Origin: Pandoraea horticolens
GTDB lineage: Bacteria; Pseudomonadota; Gammaproteobacteria; Burkholderiales; Burkholderiaceae
Length of the DNA: 60,767 nucleotides
NCBI RefSeq assembly: GCF_902459555.1
Contig: NZ_CABPSM010000026.1
Location: 1-60,767 of the forward strand
Direction of reading: 5' to 3'
Shown here: positions 40,396 to 48,782 of the stretch, piece after piece
How positions within the stretch are numbered: the first letter of the stretch is position 1
Layout: every line of letters begins with the position of its first letter
The notes under the pieces: generated by a model
Seen by the model: only the letters and a program-made list of their open reading frames with translations
Database searches by the model: none
What the model was told of the DNA's origin: nothing
Made by a program: the position numbers and the translations under genes

Positions 40396-40890
40396 ATGAC
40401 CGAACCGATCGATACCACACCGGCCAACGCTGCCCAGATCACCGCCGTGAAGGCATTGCGCGCGGCACTGCTCTCCCAGCACAAGGTGCTGATTGCCAAT
40501 GACCGCCAGCAATACGAAGCCGTCTTCGGGCCGGTGCCGACGGGACGCTTCGTGCAATTGCTGACGGAAGATGCCTGGTTCCGCTGGCTGGATCCGCTCT
40601 CGCGTCTGATCGTCGCTCTCGACGAATGGCTCGAGCAGACGCCGCCGCTGGCCGAGGCGGGCATTGCGCTGGCCGATGAAGCCGCCAAGCTGTTCCGCAA
40701 CGCCGACGCCGAGTTCGGAGAGCGTTACCGGCTGGCCTTGCAGCAGGCGCCCGACGCGGTGCTCGGCCAGAGTCAGGTCGTCGTGGCGCTGCGCGGCGTG
40801 CCCCAGTCACCGCCCGATGCGGCTGGGCAGGCCGACACGCCAATCAGGCAGAACCCCGATGGGTCGGCAAACAAGGGGAATGGTGCTTAA
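40396..40890 (+). CDS. Conserved hypothetical protein, helical, cytoplasmic
   Basis: 164 residues, no signal or membrane segment. The body is helical (ITAVKALRAALLSQHKVLIA, then FVQLLTEDAWFRWLDPLSRL and LFRNADAEFGERYRLALQQA). A disordered polar tail of about 30 residues follows. I do not recognise the family with certainty. Its GAGGCGATAG site upstream of the ATG and normal codon use support a real gene. Neighbours give no clue. Confidence 0.7.
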   Translation: MTEPIDTTPANAAQITAVKALRAALLSQHKVLIANDRQQYEAVFGPVPTGRFVQLLTEDAWFRWLDPLSRLIVALDEWLEQTPPLAEAGIALADEAAKLFRNADAEFGERYRLALQQAPDAVLGQSQVVVALRGVPQSPPDAAGQADTPIRQNPDGSANKGNGA

Positions 40891-41270
40891 GCAGGGAGGG
40901 GGCAGACCGTCAAGCCGAATATTTGTTCCGGCGCTGATCGTTTTTTGGGCAATGATCTTGACAGCCCCTGTTCACGGGGCATTCGAGAAGGCGGGGGCAG
41001 GTTATCCAGTGGGTTATCCACAAAGGCTGTGGACAACTTTCGGCCTGGCAGTCCATAGCCGGTGATCTCCTTACCTGCGATGCCCGAATCTGTGCCCGAA
41101 GCAACGGCTCGCTCGTTTCGTCAGAGACAGCAAGCGATCGAGATGACTGGCACGCCCATTGTGCTGCCGGTGCAATGCAAGACACTCAATGCGAGCCGCC
41201 TCGTGGCCGGCGGCGCGGTACTCATCAAGCCAGGTGCGCGGGCAATGACTGCCTGCGCCCGTCGCGCCGC
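40891..41270. other. Intergenic region with DnaA-box cluster
   Basis: 380 bp, no credible gene. It contains an AT-rich stretch with two GATC sites (40936-40956), a TTGACA (40958-40963), a GCCCC/GGGGC hairpin (40964-40980) and the DnaA boxes listed separately. Confidence 0.55.
41002..41036. promoter_or_regulatory. Cluster of three DnaA boxes
   Basis: TTATCCAGT (41002-41010), the consensus box TTATCCACA (41014-41022), and TGTGGACAA (41028-41036, the complement of TTGTCCACA), all within 35 bp. The last two face each other across 5 bp. Such density by chance is very unlikely in GC-rich DNA. No dnaA, parA or repA gene is near, so it is not an obvious replication origin. Confidence 0.65.
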
Positions 41271-41504
41271 TTAGCCGCGCGGCCAGAGTTCGGCGCGATG
41301 GGCGGTGATGGCCGCCACGACAATCTCGCGCATGCCATGCCCATCGGTGGCTTCGAGATGCTCGAGAATCGTCATGCGCATGCGCGGGGCCCAGAAGCGT
41401 CGCAGGTGGCCTGCAATGTTCTCGAGCGCCTCGCTGCGGTCGGGCATCGTCTCGAAGAAGTCCCCGATCTGATTGGCCATCTTGACCAGGTTGTCGGTGT
41501 CCAT
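41271..41504 (-). CDS. fdsD: NAD-dependent formate dehydrogenase delta subunit
   Basis: 77 residues beginning MDTDNLVKMANQIGDFFETM, the FdsD signature, with RRFWAPRMR in the middle. The small subunit is needed for assembly or activity of the FdsABG enzyme. It is the last gene of the operon, about 230 bp after fdsA. In Cupriavidus the chaperone gene fdsC (fdhD-like) normally lies between; here it does not. The start is the ATG at 41504; upstream codons in the same frame are non-coding. Confidence 0.9.
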   Translation of the reverse strand: MDTDNLVKMANQIGDFFETMPDRSEALENIAGHLRRFWAPRMRMTILEHLEATDGHGMREIVVAAITAHRAELWPRG

Positions 41505-41731
41505 GATCTGTTCTGTCCCCCTGAGTTCGTTCTCTGCCGTGTGATGCCGTGTGGTGTTCTGCGTAGCGTGGCCAATCTCGCGTCCGCCGCACCGTCTTCT
41601 GGCGTTAGACGGTGAAGCCCGCCGGAGCCCTCCGGCGCTGGACGCGGATTGTCTGTCACCGTGCCGCTTCGTCGATATCGCTGACCTCGCAGACATCCGG
41701 CAAAGCGGCGCGCGTTGCTTCCTTCGGCAAC

Positions 41732-44596
41732 TTAGCCCGGACTCGCTTCCGTCGTGCTATGCGCGTGGCCGAGGAATGCTTCCTGCTGACGGTTGAAGTC
41801 CGAGTACTGACGCTGCCATTCCGACGGTTGCGCCACCGGTGTGACCTGCACTGCCGTCACCTTGTACTCGGGGCAATTCGTCGCCCAGTCGGAGTTGTCG
41901 GTGGTGATGACGTTTGCGCCCGACTCCGGGAAGTGGAACGTCGTGTACACCACGCCCGGCTGCATGCGCTCGCTCACCACGGCGCGCAATACCGTCTCGC
42001 CGGCACGACTCTGAATGCCGACCCAGTCGCCGTCCTTCACGCCGCGCTCTTCGGCATCGTGCGGATGGATTTCGAGGCGGTCTTCGTCGTGCCAATGCAC
42101 GTTGTCCGTGCGCCGCGTCTGCGCGCCGACGTTGTATTGCGACAGAATCCGGCCGGTCGTGAGGATGAGCGGGAAGCGGCGCGTGACCTTTTCGTCGGTC
42201 GGCACGTATTGCGTGATGAGGAACTTGCCCTTACCGCGCACGAATTCGTCGATGTGCATGACGGGCGTGCCTTCCGGCGCCGCTTCGTTACACGGCCACT
42301 GCACGCTGCCCAAACGGTCGAGCTTCTCGTAGCTCACGCCCGTGAACGTCGGCGTGAGTCGGGCGATCTCGTCCATGATCTCCGACGGATGCGAGTAGTT
42401 CATCTCGTAGCCCAGACGCTTGGCGAGTTGGATCGTCACTTCCCAGTCGGCGTAACCGGCGCGCGGCGGCATGACCTGACGCACGCGTGAGATGCGGCGC
42501 TCTGCGTTGGTGAACGTGCCGTCCTTTTCGAGGAACGATGAGCCCGGCAGCAGCACGTGCGCATACTTCGCCGTTTCGTTCAGGAAGATGTCTTGCACGA
42601 CGATGCACTCCATTTGTTCGAGCGCATGGGTTACGTGTTGCGTGTTGGGGTCGGACTGCACGATGTCCTCGCCCTGGCAATACAGCCCCATGAAGGTGCC
42701 GGCGAGCGCCGCATCGAACATGTTCGGGATGCGCAGACCCGGTTCGGATTGCAGCTCGACACCCCATTCGGCTTCGAACAGCGCACGGGCGCTCGAGTCC
42801 GACACGTGACGATAGCCCGGCAGTTCGTGCGGGAACGCACCCATGTCGCACGAGCCTTGCACGTTGTTCTGACCGCGCAGCGGGTTCACGCCCACGCCCT
42901 CGCGGCCGATGTTGCCGGTGGCCATGGCGAGGTTGGCGATGCCGATGACCGTCGTGGAACCTTGTGCATGCTCCGTCACACCGAGTCCGTAATAAATCGC
43001 CGCGTTGCCGCCCGTGGCGTACAGGCGCGCCGCACTGCGCACGAGATGCGCGGGCACACCGGTATGAGCCTCGGTGGCTTCGGGCGAGTTCTCGGCACGG
43101 GTGATGAAGTCACGCCATTGCTCGAACGCGCGATCCTCGCAGCGTTGTGCGATGAACGCGTCGGCCATCAGGCCCTCCGTCACGATGACGTGCGCGAGTG
43201 CGTTGATGATCGCCACGTTCGTGCCCGGACGCAGTTGCAGGTGATAGTCGGCCTTGACGTGCGGGCTCTTGACCAGATCGATGCGGCGCGGGTCGATCAC
43301 GATCAGCTTGGCGCCTTCGCGCAGACGCCTCTTCATGCGCGAGCCGAACACCGGGTGACCATCGGTCGGGTTCGCGCCCATCACGAGGATCACATCCGAC
43401 TGCTCGACAGACTTGAACGTCTGCGTGCCGGCCGATTCGCCGATGGTCGCCTTCAGGCCATAGCCGGTCGGCGAGTGGCACACCCGTGCGCAGGTGTCGA
43501 CATTGTTGTTGCCGAACGCGGCGCGCACGAGCTTCTGGACCAGATAGTCTTCTTCGTTCGTGCAGCGCGACGACACCAGGCCGCCGATCGAGTCGCGCCC
43601 GTACTTGGCCTGAATGCGCTTGAACTCCGACGCGGCATAGTCGAGCGCCTCGTCCCACGACACTTCCTGCCACGGGTCGGTGATCTTCTTGCGAATTTTC
43701 GGCGTCAGGATACGGTCCTTGTGCGTGGCGTAGCCCCAGGCAAAGCGGCCCTTCACGCAGGCGTGACCTTCATTGGCCTGCCCGTCCTTGTGCGGCACCA
43801 TGCGCACGACTTCGTTGCCCTTCATCTCCGCCTTGAACGAGCAACCCACGCCGCAATAGGCGCAAGTGGTGATCTTGGCGTGTTCGGCCTGCCCGAGATG
43901 GATGACCGATTTTTCCTGCAATGTCGCGGTCGGGCAAGCGGCCACGCAGGCACCGCACGACACGCACTCCGAATCCATGAACGGCTGATCCTGACCCGGC
44001 GAGACGCGGGCTTCGAAGCCGCGGCCCGAGATTGTCAGCGCGAACGTGCCTTGCGTTTCTTCGCAAGCGCGCACACAGCGGTTACAGACGATGCACTTCG
44101 AGGCGTCGTAGGTGAAGTATGGGTTCGATTCGTCTTTCTGAGTGTCGAAGTGATTGGCGCCATCGAAGCCATAGCGCACTTCGCGCAGGCCCGTGACGCC
44201 CGCCATGTCCTGCAACTCGCAGTCGCCGTTGGCCGCACAAGTCAGGCAGTCGAGGGGGTGATCGGAGATGTACAGCTCCATCACGCCCTTGCGCAGTTCT
44301 TGCAGCTTCGGCGATTGCGTGCGCACCTTCATGCCGGGCTCGACGGGCGTCGTGCACGACGCCGGGAAGCCGCGACGGCCTTCGATCTCGACGAGGCAGA
44401 GGCGGCAGGAACCGAACGGCTCGAGCGAGTCGGTGGCGCACAGCTTGGGTACGTTCACGCCGCCTTCGGAGGCGGCGCGCATGATCGAGGTGCCTGCGGG
44501 CACGGTGATCTGTTCGCCGTCGATCTCCAGCGTGACTTCCTTCGTCGATTCGCGGCGCGGGGTGCCGTAATCCTTGTCAAACATTGGGTCCATCAT
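41732..44596 (-). CDS. fdsA: NAD-dependent formate dehydrogenase catalytic alpha subunit (molybdenum)
   Basis: About 954 residues. An N-terminal [2Fe-2S] domain has C53, C64, C67 and C81 (LCATDSLEPFGSCRLC), followed by His/Cys and two ferredoxin-like [4Fe-4S] sets (CIVCNRCVRACEE, CVSCGACVAACP). The molybdopterin domain opens with its own cluster, CAYCGVGC (about residue 245). The presumed Mo-ligand Cys and adjacent His are in ARVCHSPTGYG (about 373). It oxidises formate to CO2. The start is the ATG at 44596, nine bases from AGGAGA; a GTG three codons upstream is poorer. Separated by 13 bp from fdsB. Confidence 0.95.
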   Translation of the reverse strand: MMDPMFDKDYGTPRRESTKEVTLEIDGEQITVPAGTSIMRAASEGGVNVPKLCATDSLEPFGSCRLCLVEIEGRRGFPASCTTPVEPGMKVRTQSPKLQELRKGVMELYISDHPLDCLTCAANGDCELQDMAGVTGLREVRYGFDGANHFDTQKDESNPYFTYDASKCIVCNRCVRACEETQGTFALTISGRGFEARVSPGQDQPFMDSECVSCGACVAACPTATLQEKSVIHLGQAEHAKITTCAYCGVGCSFKAEMKGNEVVRMVPHKDGQANEGHACVKGRFAWGYATHKDRILTPKIRKKITDPWQEVSWDEALDYAASEFKRIQAKYGRDSIGGLVSSRCTNEEDYLVQKLVRAAFGNNNVDTCARVCHSPTGYGLKATIGESAGTQTFKSVEQSDVILVMGANPTDGHPVFGSRMKRRLREGAKLIVIDPRRIDLVKSPHVKADYHLQLRPGTNVAIINALAHVIVTEGLMADAFIAQRCEDRAFEQWRDFITRAENSPEATEAHTGVPAHLVRSAARLYATGGNAAIYYGLGVTEHAQGSTTVIGIANLAMATGNIGREGVGVNPLRGQNNVQGSCDMGAFPHELPGYRHVSDSSARALFEAEWGVELQSEPGLRIPNMFDAALAGTFMGLYCQGEDIVQSDPNTQHVTHALEQMECIVVQDIFLNETAKYAHVLLPGSSFLEKDGTFTNAERRISRVRQVMPPRAGYADWEVTIQLAKRLGYEMNYSHPSEIMDEIARLTPTFTGVSYEKLDRLGSVQWPCNEAAPEGTPVMHIDEFVRGKGKFLITQYVPTDEKVTRRFPLILTTGRILSQYNVGAQTRRTDNVHWHDEDRLEIHPHDAEERGVKDGDWVGIQSRAGETVLRAVVSERMQPGVVYTTFHFPESGANVITTDNSDWATNCPEYKVTAVQVTPVAQPSEWQRQYSDFNRQQEAFLGHAHSTTEASPG

Positions 44597-44609
44597 GGTG
44601 GGCACTCTC

Positions 44610-46208
44610 CTAGGCGGCCTTGGTCGGCAGATTCGACGGTTCGGCCGCGCCGAAGTCTTCGGGGAAATGATTCAACGCAGACAGCACGGGGTAGGGCGTC
44701 ATGCCGCCCATGGCGCACAGCGAACCCGCGAGCATCGTGTCGCACAGGTCGCGTAGCAGCCTGATCTGCTTGGGACGGTCGCGGCCGTCGATGATCCGGT
44801 CCATCACTTCAACGCCACGCGTCGAGCCGATACGGCACGGCGTGCACTTGCCGCACGATTCGATGGCGCAGAACTCCATGGCATAGCGCGCGAGCCTGGC
44901 CAGATCGACGGTGTCGTCGTGTGCCACGATGCCGCCATGGCCGAGCACGGCCCAGAGGGCGGCGAACGCTTCATAGTCGAGCGGGGTATCCCATTGCGAT
45001 TCGGGCAGATACGAACCGAGCGGACCGCCCACCTGTACCGCTCGCAGCGGCCGGCCGGTGATGGCGCCGCCACCGTAGTCGTACAGGATTTCACGCAGCG
45101 TCACACCGAACGCCTTCTCGACGAGACCGCCGTATTTGATGTTGCCGGCGAGCTGGATGGGCAACGTGCCGCGCGAGCGTCCCATGCCGAAGTGCTTGTA
45201 GAACTCCGCGCCGCGATCCATGATGATCGGCACCGAGGCGAGCGAAATCACGTTGTTGATGACCGTCGGCAGGCCGAACAGACCTTCGATGGCGGGCAGC
45301 GGTGGCTTGGCGCGCACTACGCCGCGCTTGCCTTCCAGGCTTTCGAGCAATGCGGTCTCTTCACCGCAGACATATGCTCCTGCCGCCTTGCGCACTTCGA
45401 GATGGAACGTGTGCTCCGAGCCCAGAATGTTCTCGCCGAGGTAGCCTGCCTTGTTGGCGTTGACGATGGCCTCGCCCAGCACGTCGATGGAATGCGGATA
45501 CTCGCTGCGCACGTAGATGTAGCCGCGCGTGGCGCCCACGGCGATACCGGCGATCGTCATGCCTTCCACGAGGACCAACGGATCGCCTTCCATCAACATG
45601 CGGTCGGCGAACGTGCCGGAATCGCCTTCGTCGGCGTTACATACGATGTACTTCTGTGCGGCCGGCGTGTTCAACACCGTCTTCCACTTGATGCCCGTCG
45701 GGAACGCCGCGCCGCCGCGACCGCGCAAGCCGGACTCGGTCACTTGCTCGACGATGGCCGCGCCGTCCAGCGCGAGCGCGTTGCGCAGACCGCGATAGCC
45801 GTCGTGAGCCACGTAATCGTCAACCGAAACGGGATCGGTGATGCCTACGCGGGCGAACGTCAGACGTTCCTGCTTCTCGAAATACGGGATCTCTTCGGTC
45901 AGGCCAAGGGCGAGCGGATGATCTCCGCCGGCCGTGACGTTGGCGTCGAACAGGCCGGGCACGTCGTCGACATCGACCGGCCCGTAGGCGACGCGCCCGG
46001 CAGGCGTGACGACTTCAAGCAGCGGTTCGAGCCAGAGCATGCCGCGCGTGCCGTTGCGCACCAGCTCGATATCGAGGCCGCGCTGTGCGGCTTGCGCCGT
46101 AATGGCTTCGGCAACTTCGTCGGCGCCGAGTGCGAGGGCGGCAGAGTCGCGCGGCAGATAAAACCGAACCTTGCCGGGCGTTTTGGCAGGAGTGGAGGCT
46201 TGGCTCAT
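44610..46208 (-). CDS. fdsB: NAD-dependent formate dehydrogenase beta subunit (NADH/FMN-binding)
   Basis: About 532 residues. An N-terminal thioredoxin-like domain (about 1-125) precedes a NuoF-like core. The FMN/NAD loop is GLRGRGGAAFPTGIKWK (about 160-176), GAYVCGEETALLESLEG lies near the centre, and the [4Fe-4S] motif is ESCGKCTPCRIGSTRG (about 447-462). It passes electrons from the alpha subunit to NAD+. The start ATG overlaps the fdsG stop as ATGA, and the next gene fdsA follows at 13 bp, so the three are coupled. Confidence 0.94.
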   Translation of the reverse strand: MSQASTPAKTPGKVRFYLPRDSAALALGADEVAEAITAQAAQRGLDIELVRNGTRGMLWLEPLLEVVTPAGRVAYGPVDVDDVPGLFDANVTAGGDHPLALGLTEEIPYFEKQERLTFARVGITDPVSVDDYVAHDGYRGLRNALALDGAAIVEQVTESGLRGRGGAAFPTGIKWKTVLNTPAAQKYIVCNADEGDSGTFADRMLMEGDPLVLVEGMTIAGIAVGATRGYIYVRSEYPHSIDVLGEAIVNANKAGYLGENILGSEHTFHLEVRKAAGAYVCGEETALLESLEGKRGVVRAKPPLPAIEGLFGLPTVINNVISLASVPIIMDRGAEFYKHFGMGRSRGTLPIQLAGNIKYGGLVEKAFGVTLREILYDYGGGAITGRPLRAVQVGGPLGSYLPESQWDTPLDYEAFAALWAVLGHGGIVAHDDTVDLARLARYAMEFCAIESCGKCTPCRIGSTRGVEVMDRIIDGRDRPKQIRLLRDLCDTMLAGSLCAMGGMTPYPVLSALNHFPEDFGAAEPSNLPTKAA

Positions 46209-46672
46209 GCGGCATCCTTGGCGCGGGCGACCAGACGGTCGAATTTCTCGGGGGTGACGCGCGCGTGCAGCTTGTCGTCGATTGTGATGGCGGGTGACGT
46301 CGCGCATTGGCCAAGGCAGTACACCGGCTCGAGCGAGACATCGCCGCAGTGGCTGTGCATGGCGCAGCCCAGCACCCGTTCCGCATGCGCCACGAGTGCG
46401 TCGGCGCCCATGCTCTGACACGCCTCGGCACGGCAGATCTGCACGACGTGACGCGTCGGCGGGCTGGTGCGGAAGTGGTGATAGAACGTGATCACGCCGT
46501 GCACTTCGGCGCGAGAGAGATTGAGAGCGTTGGCGATGACAGGCACGGCATCCGGGGGTACGTAGCCGAAAGCTTCCTGAACGTCATGGAGGATCGGCAG
46601 AAGGGGGCCTTCCTGAGCCGCATGAACGTCCAGAATCGCTTGCACCGTCGCGATGGAAAAAGCCTCGCGCAT
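46205..46672 (-). CDS. fdsG: NAD-dependent formate dehydrogenase gamma subunit ([2Fe-2S])
   Basis: 155 residues, NuoE-like. The [2Fe-2S] ligands are in QICRAEACQSMG and PVYCLGQCATSP (C-x4-C and C-x3-C), preceded by EVHGVITFYHHF. It forms the diaphorase part with FdsB. A GGAGACAACAGCC ribosome site fixes the ATG at 46672. It is the first gene of the fds operon; the likely operator is 370 bp upstream. Confidence 0.94.
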   Translation of the reverse strand: MREAFSIATVQAILDVHAAQEGPLLPILHDVQEAFGYVPPDAVPVIANALNLSRAEVHGVITFYHHFRTSPPTRHVVQICRAEACQSMGADALVAHAERVLGCAMHSHCGDVSLEPVYCLGQCATSPAITIDDKLHARVTPEKFDRLVARAKDAA

Positions 46673-47030
46673 GGCTGTTGTCTCCTGTTTGGCACACCGT
46701 GGGGAACGGTGCGCCTGAGGGTATGGGTTATCTGTTCTTGTCCTGCCCCGGGGCGAGAGGCCCAATGGTCACATCCGGCGACGCTGCTCGCGTCTAGCGA
46801 TCAGCGCGGCACCGGAAGAGCGTGCGGCACATAGCCCCCACCATATGCCGCACGGGCTCGGCCTCTCGCCCGTTGCTTACTTCCGTCAACCTTCGTCAAC
46901 GCTTTAGTACCGCGACTCGAAAACCACACACCGCGCTTCGATTCGCCCGCTGCGCGGCGGCGCTTCGTCACACGGTCCTTGGTCGCTTGGCAGGCCGCCG
47001 ACGGTGTAGCGAAGCATCAGTATGTGAAAC

Positions 47031-47059
47031 ACGATATATGATATACGGTATACGTGCAA
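47031..47059 (-). promoter_or_regulatory. Candidate GntR operator and weak promoter of the fds operon
   Basis: TATACGGTATA at 47042-47052 is a perfect odd-centred dyad (TATAC-N-GTATA). On the minus strand TTGCAC (47054-47059) and TATCGT (47031-47036) flank it at 17 bp, a weak sigma-70 pair. The same dyad recurs before the panE-like gene, oxlT and the second frc. Confidence 0.55.
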
Positions 47060-47174
47060 TAGATTGAAGCCCGGTTTGGCAGGCTCGTTTACCCGAATTG
47101 GGGGAAGGGCGGAGACTGAAGGTGCCACACCGTATGCGTGGAGGACGGGAGATGCGCCGGATGGACGGGCAAAG

Positions 47175-47210
47175 AAAAAGCCAGCGACATTCGCATGTCA
47201 CTGGCTTTTT
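47175..47210. terminator. Strong terminator downstream of gntR
   Basis: Stem AAAAAGCCAG-C-GACAT with loop TCGC and arm ATGTC-A-CTGGCTTTTT: 15 pairs with one mismatch, T-runs on both strands. It lies 45 bp after the gntR stop codon and insulates it from the fds promoter. Confidence 0.88.
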
Positions 47211-47254
47211 CCGGCAGCGTCCGTTGTTGCCGGATCAGATGCAGCGGCTGACCT

Positions 47255-47968
47255 TTACTCGAGGAAGTCGCAGTGTTCCTCCACGAAGGCGGCCAGGCCC
47301 AGCGTGTGGTCGCGTGCGAGTTTCTCGGCGAGTTCGGTGTCGCGCTTCTCGAGTGCTGTGATGATCTTCAGATGATCGACAATCGAGCGGGCGGCCCGAT
47401 CGTTCTGAGCAATCGTCACCTTGCGAATGGCGCGCACGTGAATGAACAGGTTCTTGATCGTATTGGCAATGGCTTGCGAGCCGCCAAGATTGATCAAGGC
47501 CTGATGGAAGTCGATGTTCGCGTCCGAATACTCTTCAATATGATCGGTCGGCGGTGCATTGACGAACTCGTCGAACAAGTGACGCAGCTTGGCGATTTCT
47601 TCATCGCTCGCATGCAGCGTGGCCAACCGCGCGGACATCCCTTCGAGGGCGGCCCACATCTGGATCATTTCAACGATTTCACGCTTGGTCTTGCGAATGA
47701 TGAAAATGCCCCGGCGCGGCACCGTACGCAGGAAACCTTCCTGTTCCAGCAGGGTCATGGCTTCGCGAATCGGGGTGCGCGAAACGCCGAGCACCTGGAT
47801 AAGCTGACGCTCGTCCAGGCGAATTTCTTCCTTCTGGTTATAGATATCGGCGTCGGCGATGGCTTTTTTCAGCAGCGCATACGCCTGATTGCGAAAACTC
47901 GTGGTGGTGTCGATCGGCTCCAGCGCGAGCGGAGTCACGCGCGCCGGAGTTGGGGTGATCAGGGACAT
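47255..47968 (-). CDS. GntR-family regulator, FCD subfamily, probable repressor of the oxalate/formate genes
   Basis: 237 residues. A winged-helix GntR domain (about 30-95; RLDERQLIQVLGVSRTPIRE and TLLEQEGFLRTVPRRGIFI) precedes an all-helical FCD ligand domain (about 105-230; FHQALINLGGSQAIANTI). The FCD subfamily usually senses carboxylic acids such as lactate, malonate or fatty acids. Oxalate, oxalyl-CoA or formate would fit here. FCD regulators commonly bind GTATAC-like dyads, consistent with the repeated TATAyNGTATA sites in this locus. Start ATG follows TAGGAGACTATTGC. Its small upstream partner gene ends 29 bp away. Confidence 0.88.
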   Translation of the reverse strand: MSLITPTPARVTPLALEPIDTTTSFRNQAYALLKKAIADADIYNQKEEIRLDERQLIQVLGVSRTPIREAMTLLEQEGFLRTVPRRGIFIIRKTKREIVEMIQMWAALEGMSARLATLHASDEEIAKLRHLFDEFVNAPPTDHIEEYSDANIDFHQALINLGGSQAIANTIKNLFIHVRAIRKVTIAQNDRAARSIVDHLKIITALEKRDTELAEKLARDHTLGLAAFVEEHCDFLE

Positions 47969-47997
47969 GCAATAGTCTCCTAGGTATTACGGCCCCT

Positions 47998-48216
47998 TCA
48001 GAGGCGCAATGCTTGCTGCCCCACGATGGTTGCCGGCTTTGTGACGAGTTTACCCGATTCATTTGCCTGCGTGGTTTCCGCCAGATATGCGAAACGACCG
48101 TTCTGTTCGGACTTTTCGAGCATCGAGGCCGGCAGGGCGACGAAGAGGTGAACCATCGCAACACCGGCGGCAAGTGCGGAAGCAAGGGCAAGCAAAGTAA
48201 GCGCAGCGACTAACAT
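47998..48216 (-). CDS. Small single-span membrane or secreted protein
   Basis: 72 residues beginning MLVAALTLLALASALAAGVA, one hydrophobic segment. A polar tail of about 45 residues follows (SMLEKSEQNGRFAYLAETTQ). A TCAGGAGTGTCACC ribosome site is present and a good promoter lies 47 bp upstream. It is the first gene of a two-gene unit with gntR. No family recognised. Confidence 0.65.
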   Translation of the reverse strand: MLVAALTLLALASALAAGVAMVHLFVALPASMLEKSEQNGRFAYLAETTQANESGKLVTKPATIVGQQALRL

Positions 48217-48782
48217 GGTGACACTCCTGATAAACGGTAATGTGGGGGAGAACTTGCTTTGCATTGTATGTCGCGCCGCAACAAGTCTCAAGATATACCA
48301 CATACCGAATATCAAAATTTATCGTTTTTCGGGACGCTCTTTATGTCACCCTGCCTGTTCGTCGCTCGAATTTGTCTCTTTTTCCGATAGTGTTCATTGG
48401 GTCGATGATGGCGGTGCACCTCCTGGGATGTCCGTCGGGCTTGCATTAGTGCGGATTTCGGGACACGGGTGGCGTGCTCGATTTTCGAGGGAAGCAGTCA
48501 TGCTTCCTGAGTGTGGCAAATAAACGTTATTGCGTTGCCGCGAAACCACATCCGGTGTGGCCTACCTCAGCCGGATAAGTCGAGGGTCTCCGGCAAAAAA
48601 TCGGCCGCGACCGGAGAACCGGCGGCGGCACGTTTGAGCGACTGCGGGGGCAGGGTGGCAGCGCGATCCGTTCAATCGGCCACGCTGACCATTTTCCGTT
48701 CTCTCTATATAGATACCGCCGAATCTGGCGAGGCGCGGTCGCGTGCCCCGCGCCACACCGTCTCAAAGCAACGGCGTTCGGC
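48217..48782. other. Intergenic region between the small membrane gene and the panE-like gene
   Basis: 566 bp without a credible gene on either strand. The right part contains TATATAGATACC (48706-48717), a possible remnant of a regulatory site. The left part contains the promoter listed at 48263-48291. No terminator is visible for the panE-like gene. Confidence 0.5.
48263..48291 (-). promoter_or_regulatory. Promoter of the small-membrane-gene/gntR unit
   Basis: On the minus strand TTGAGA (48286-48291), a 17-bp spacer and TACAAT (48263-48268) make a near-consensus sigma-70 promoter, 47 bp upstream of the start codon. Directly upstream, TATACCACATA (48294-48304) is a two-mismatch version of the putative GntR operator. 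Confidence 0.6.

Larger units (their letters stand above)
46673..47254. other. Promoter/leader region of the fds operon
   Basis: 582 bp without a credible gene. It holds the gntR terminator (47175-47210) and the AT-rich operator/promoter at 47031-47059, which would give fdsG a leader of about 350 nt. Nothing else is recognisable within that leader. Confidence 0.55.

Noticed and set aside
41002-41036. Chromosomal or plasmid replication origin at the DnaA boxes
   Set aside because: Only three boxes, no dnaA/dnaN, rep or par genes and no iteron array; kept as a DnaA-binding cluster only.
42557-44764. 735-codon rightward open frame opposite fdsA
   Set aside because: Arg/His/Val-rich antisense shadow; fdsA on the other strand has all expected cofactor motifs.
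48240-48449. Rightward 69-codon open frame upstream of the small membrane gene
   Set aside because: No ribosome site, overlaps the leftward promoter, and its composition is unlike neighbouring genes.
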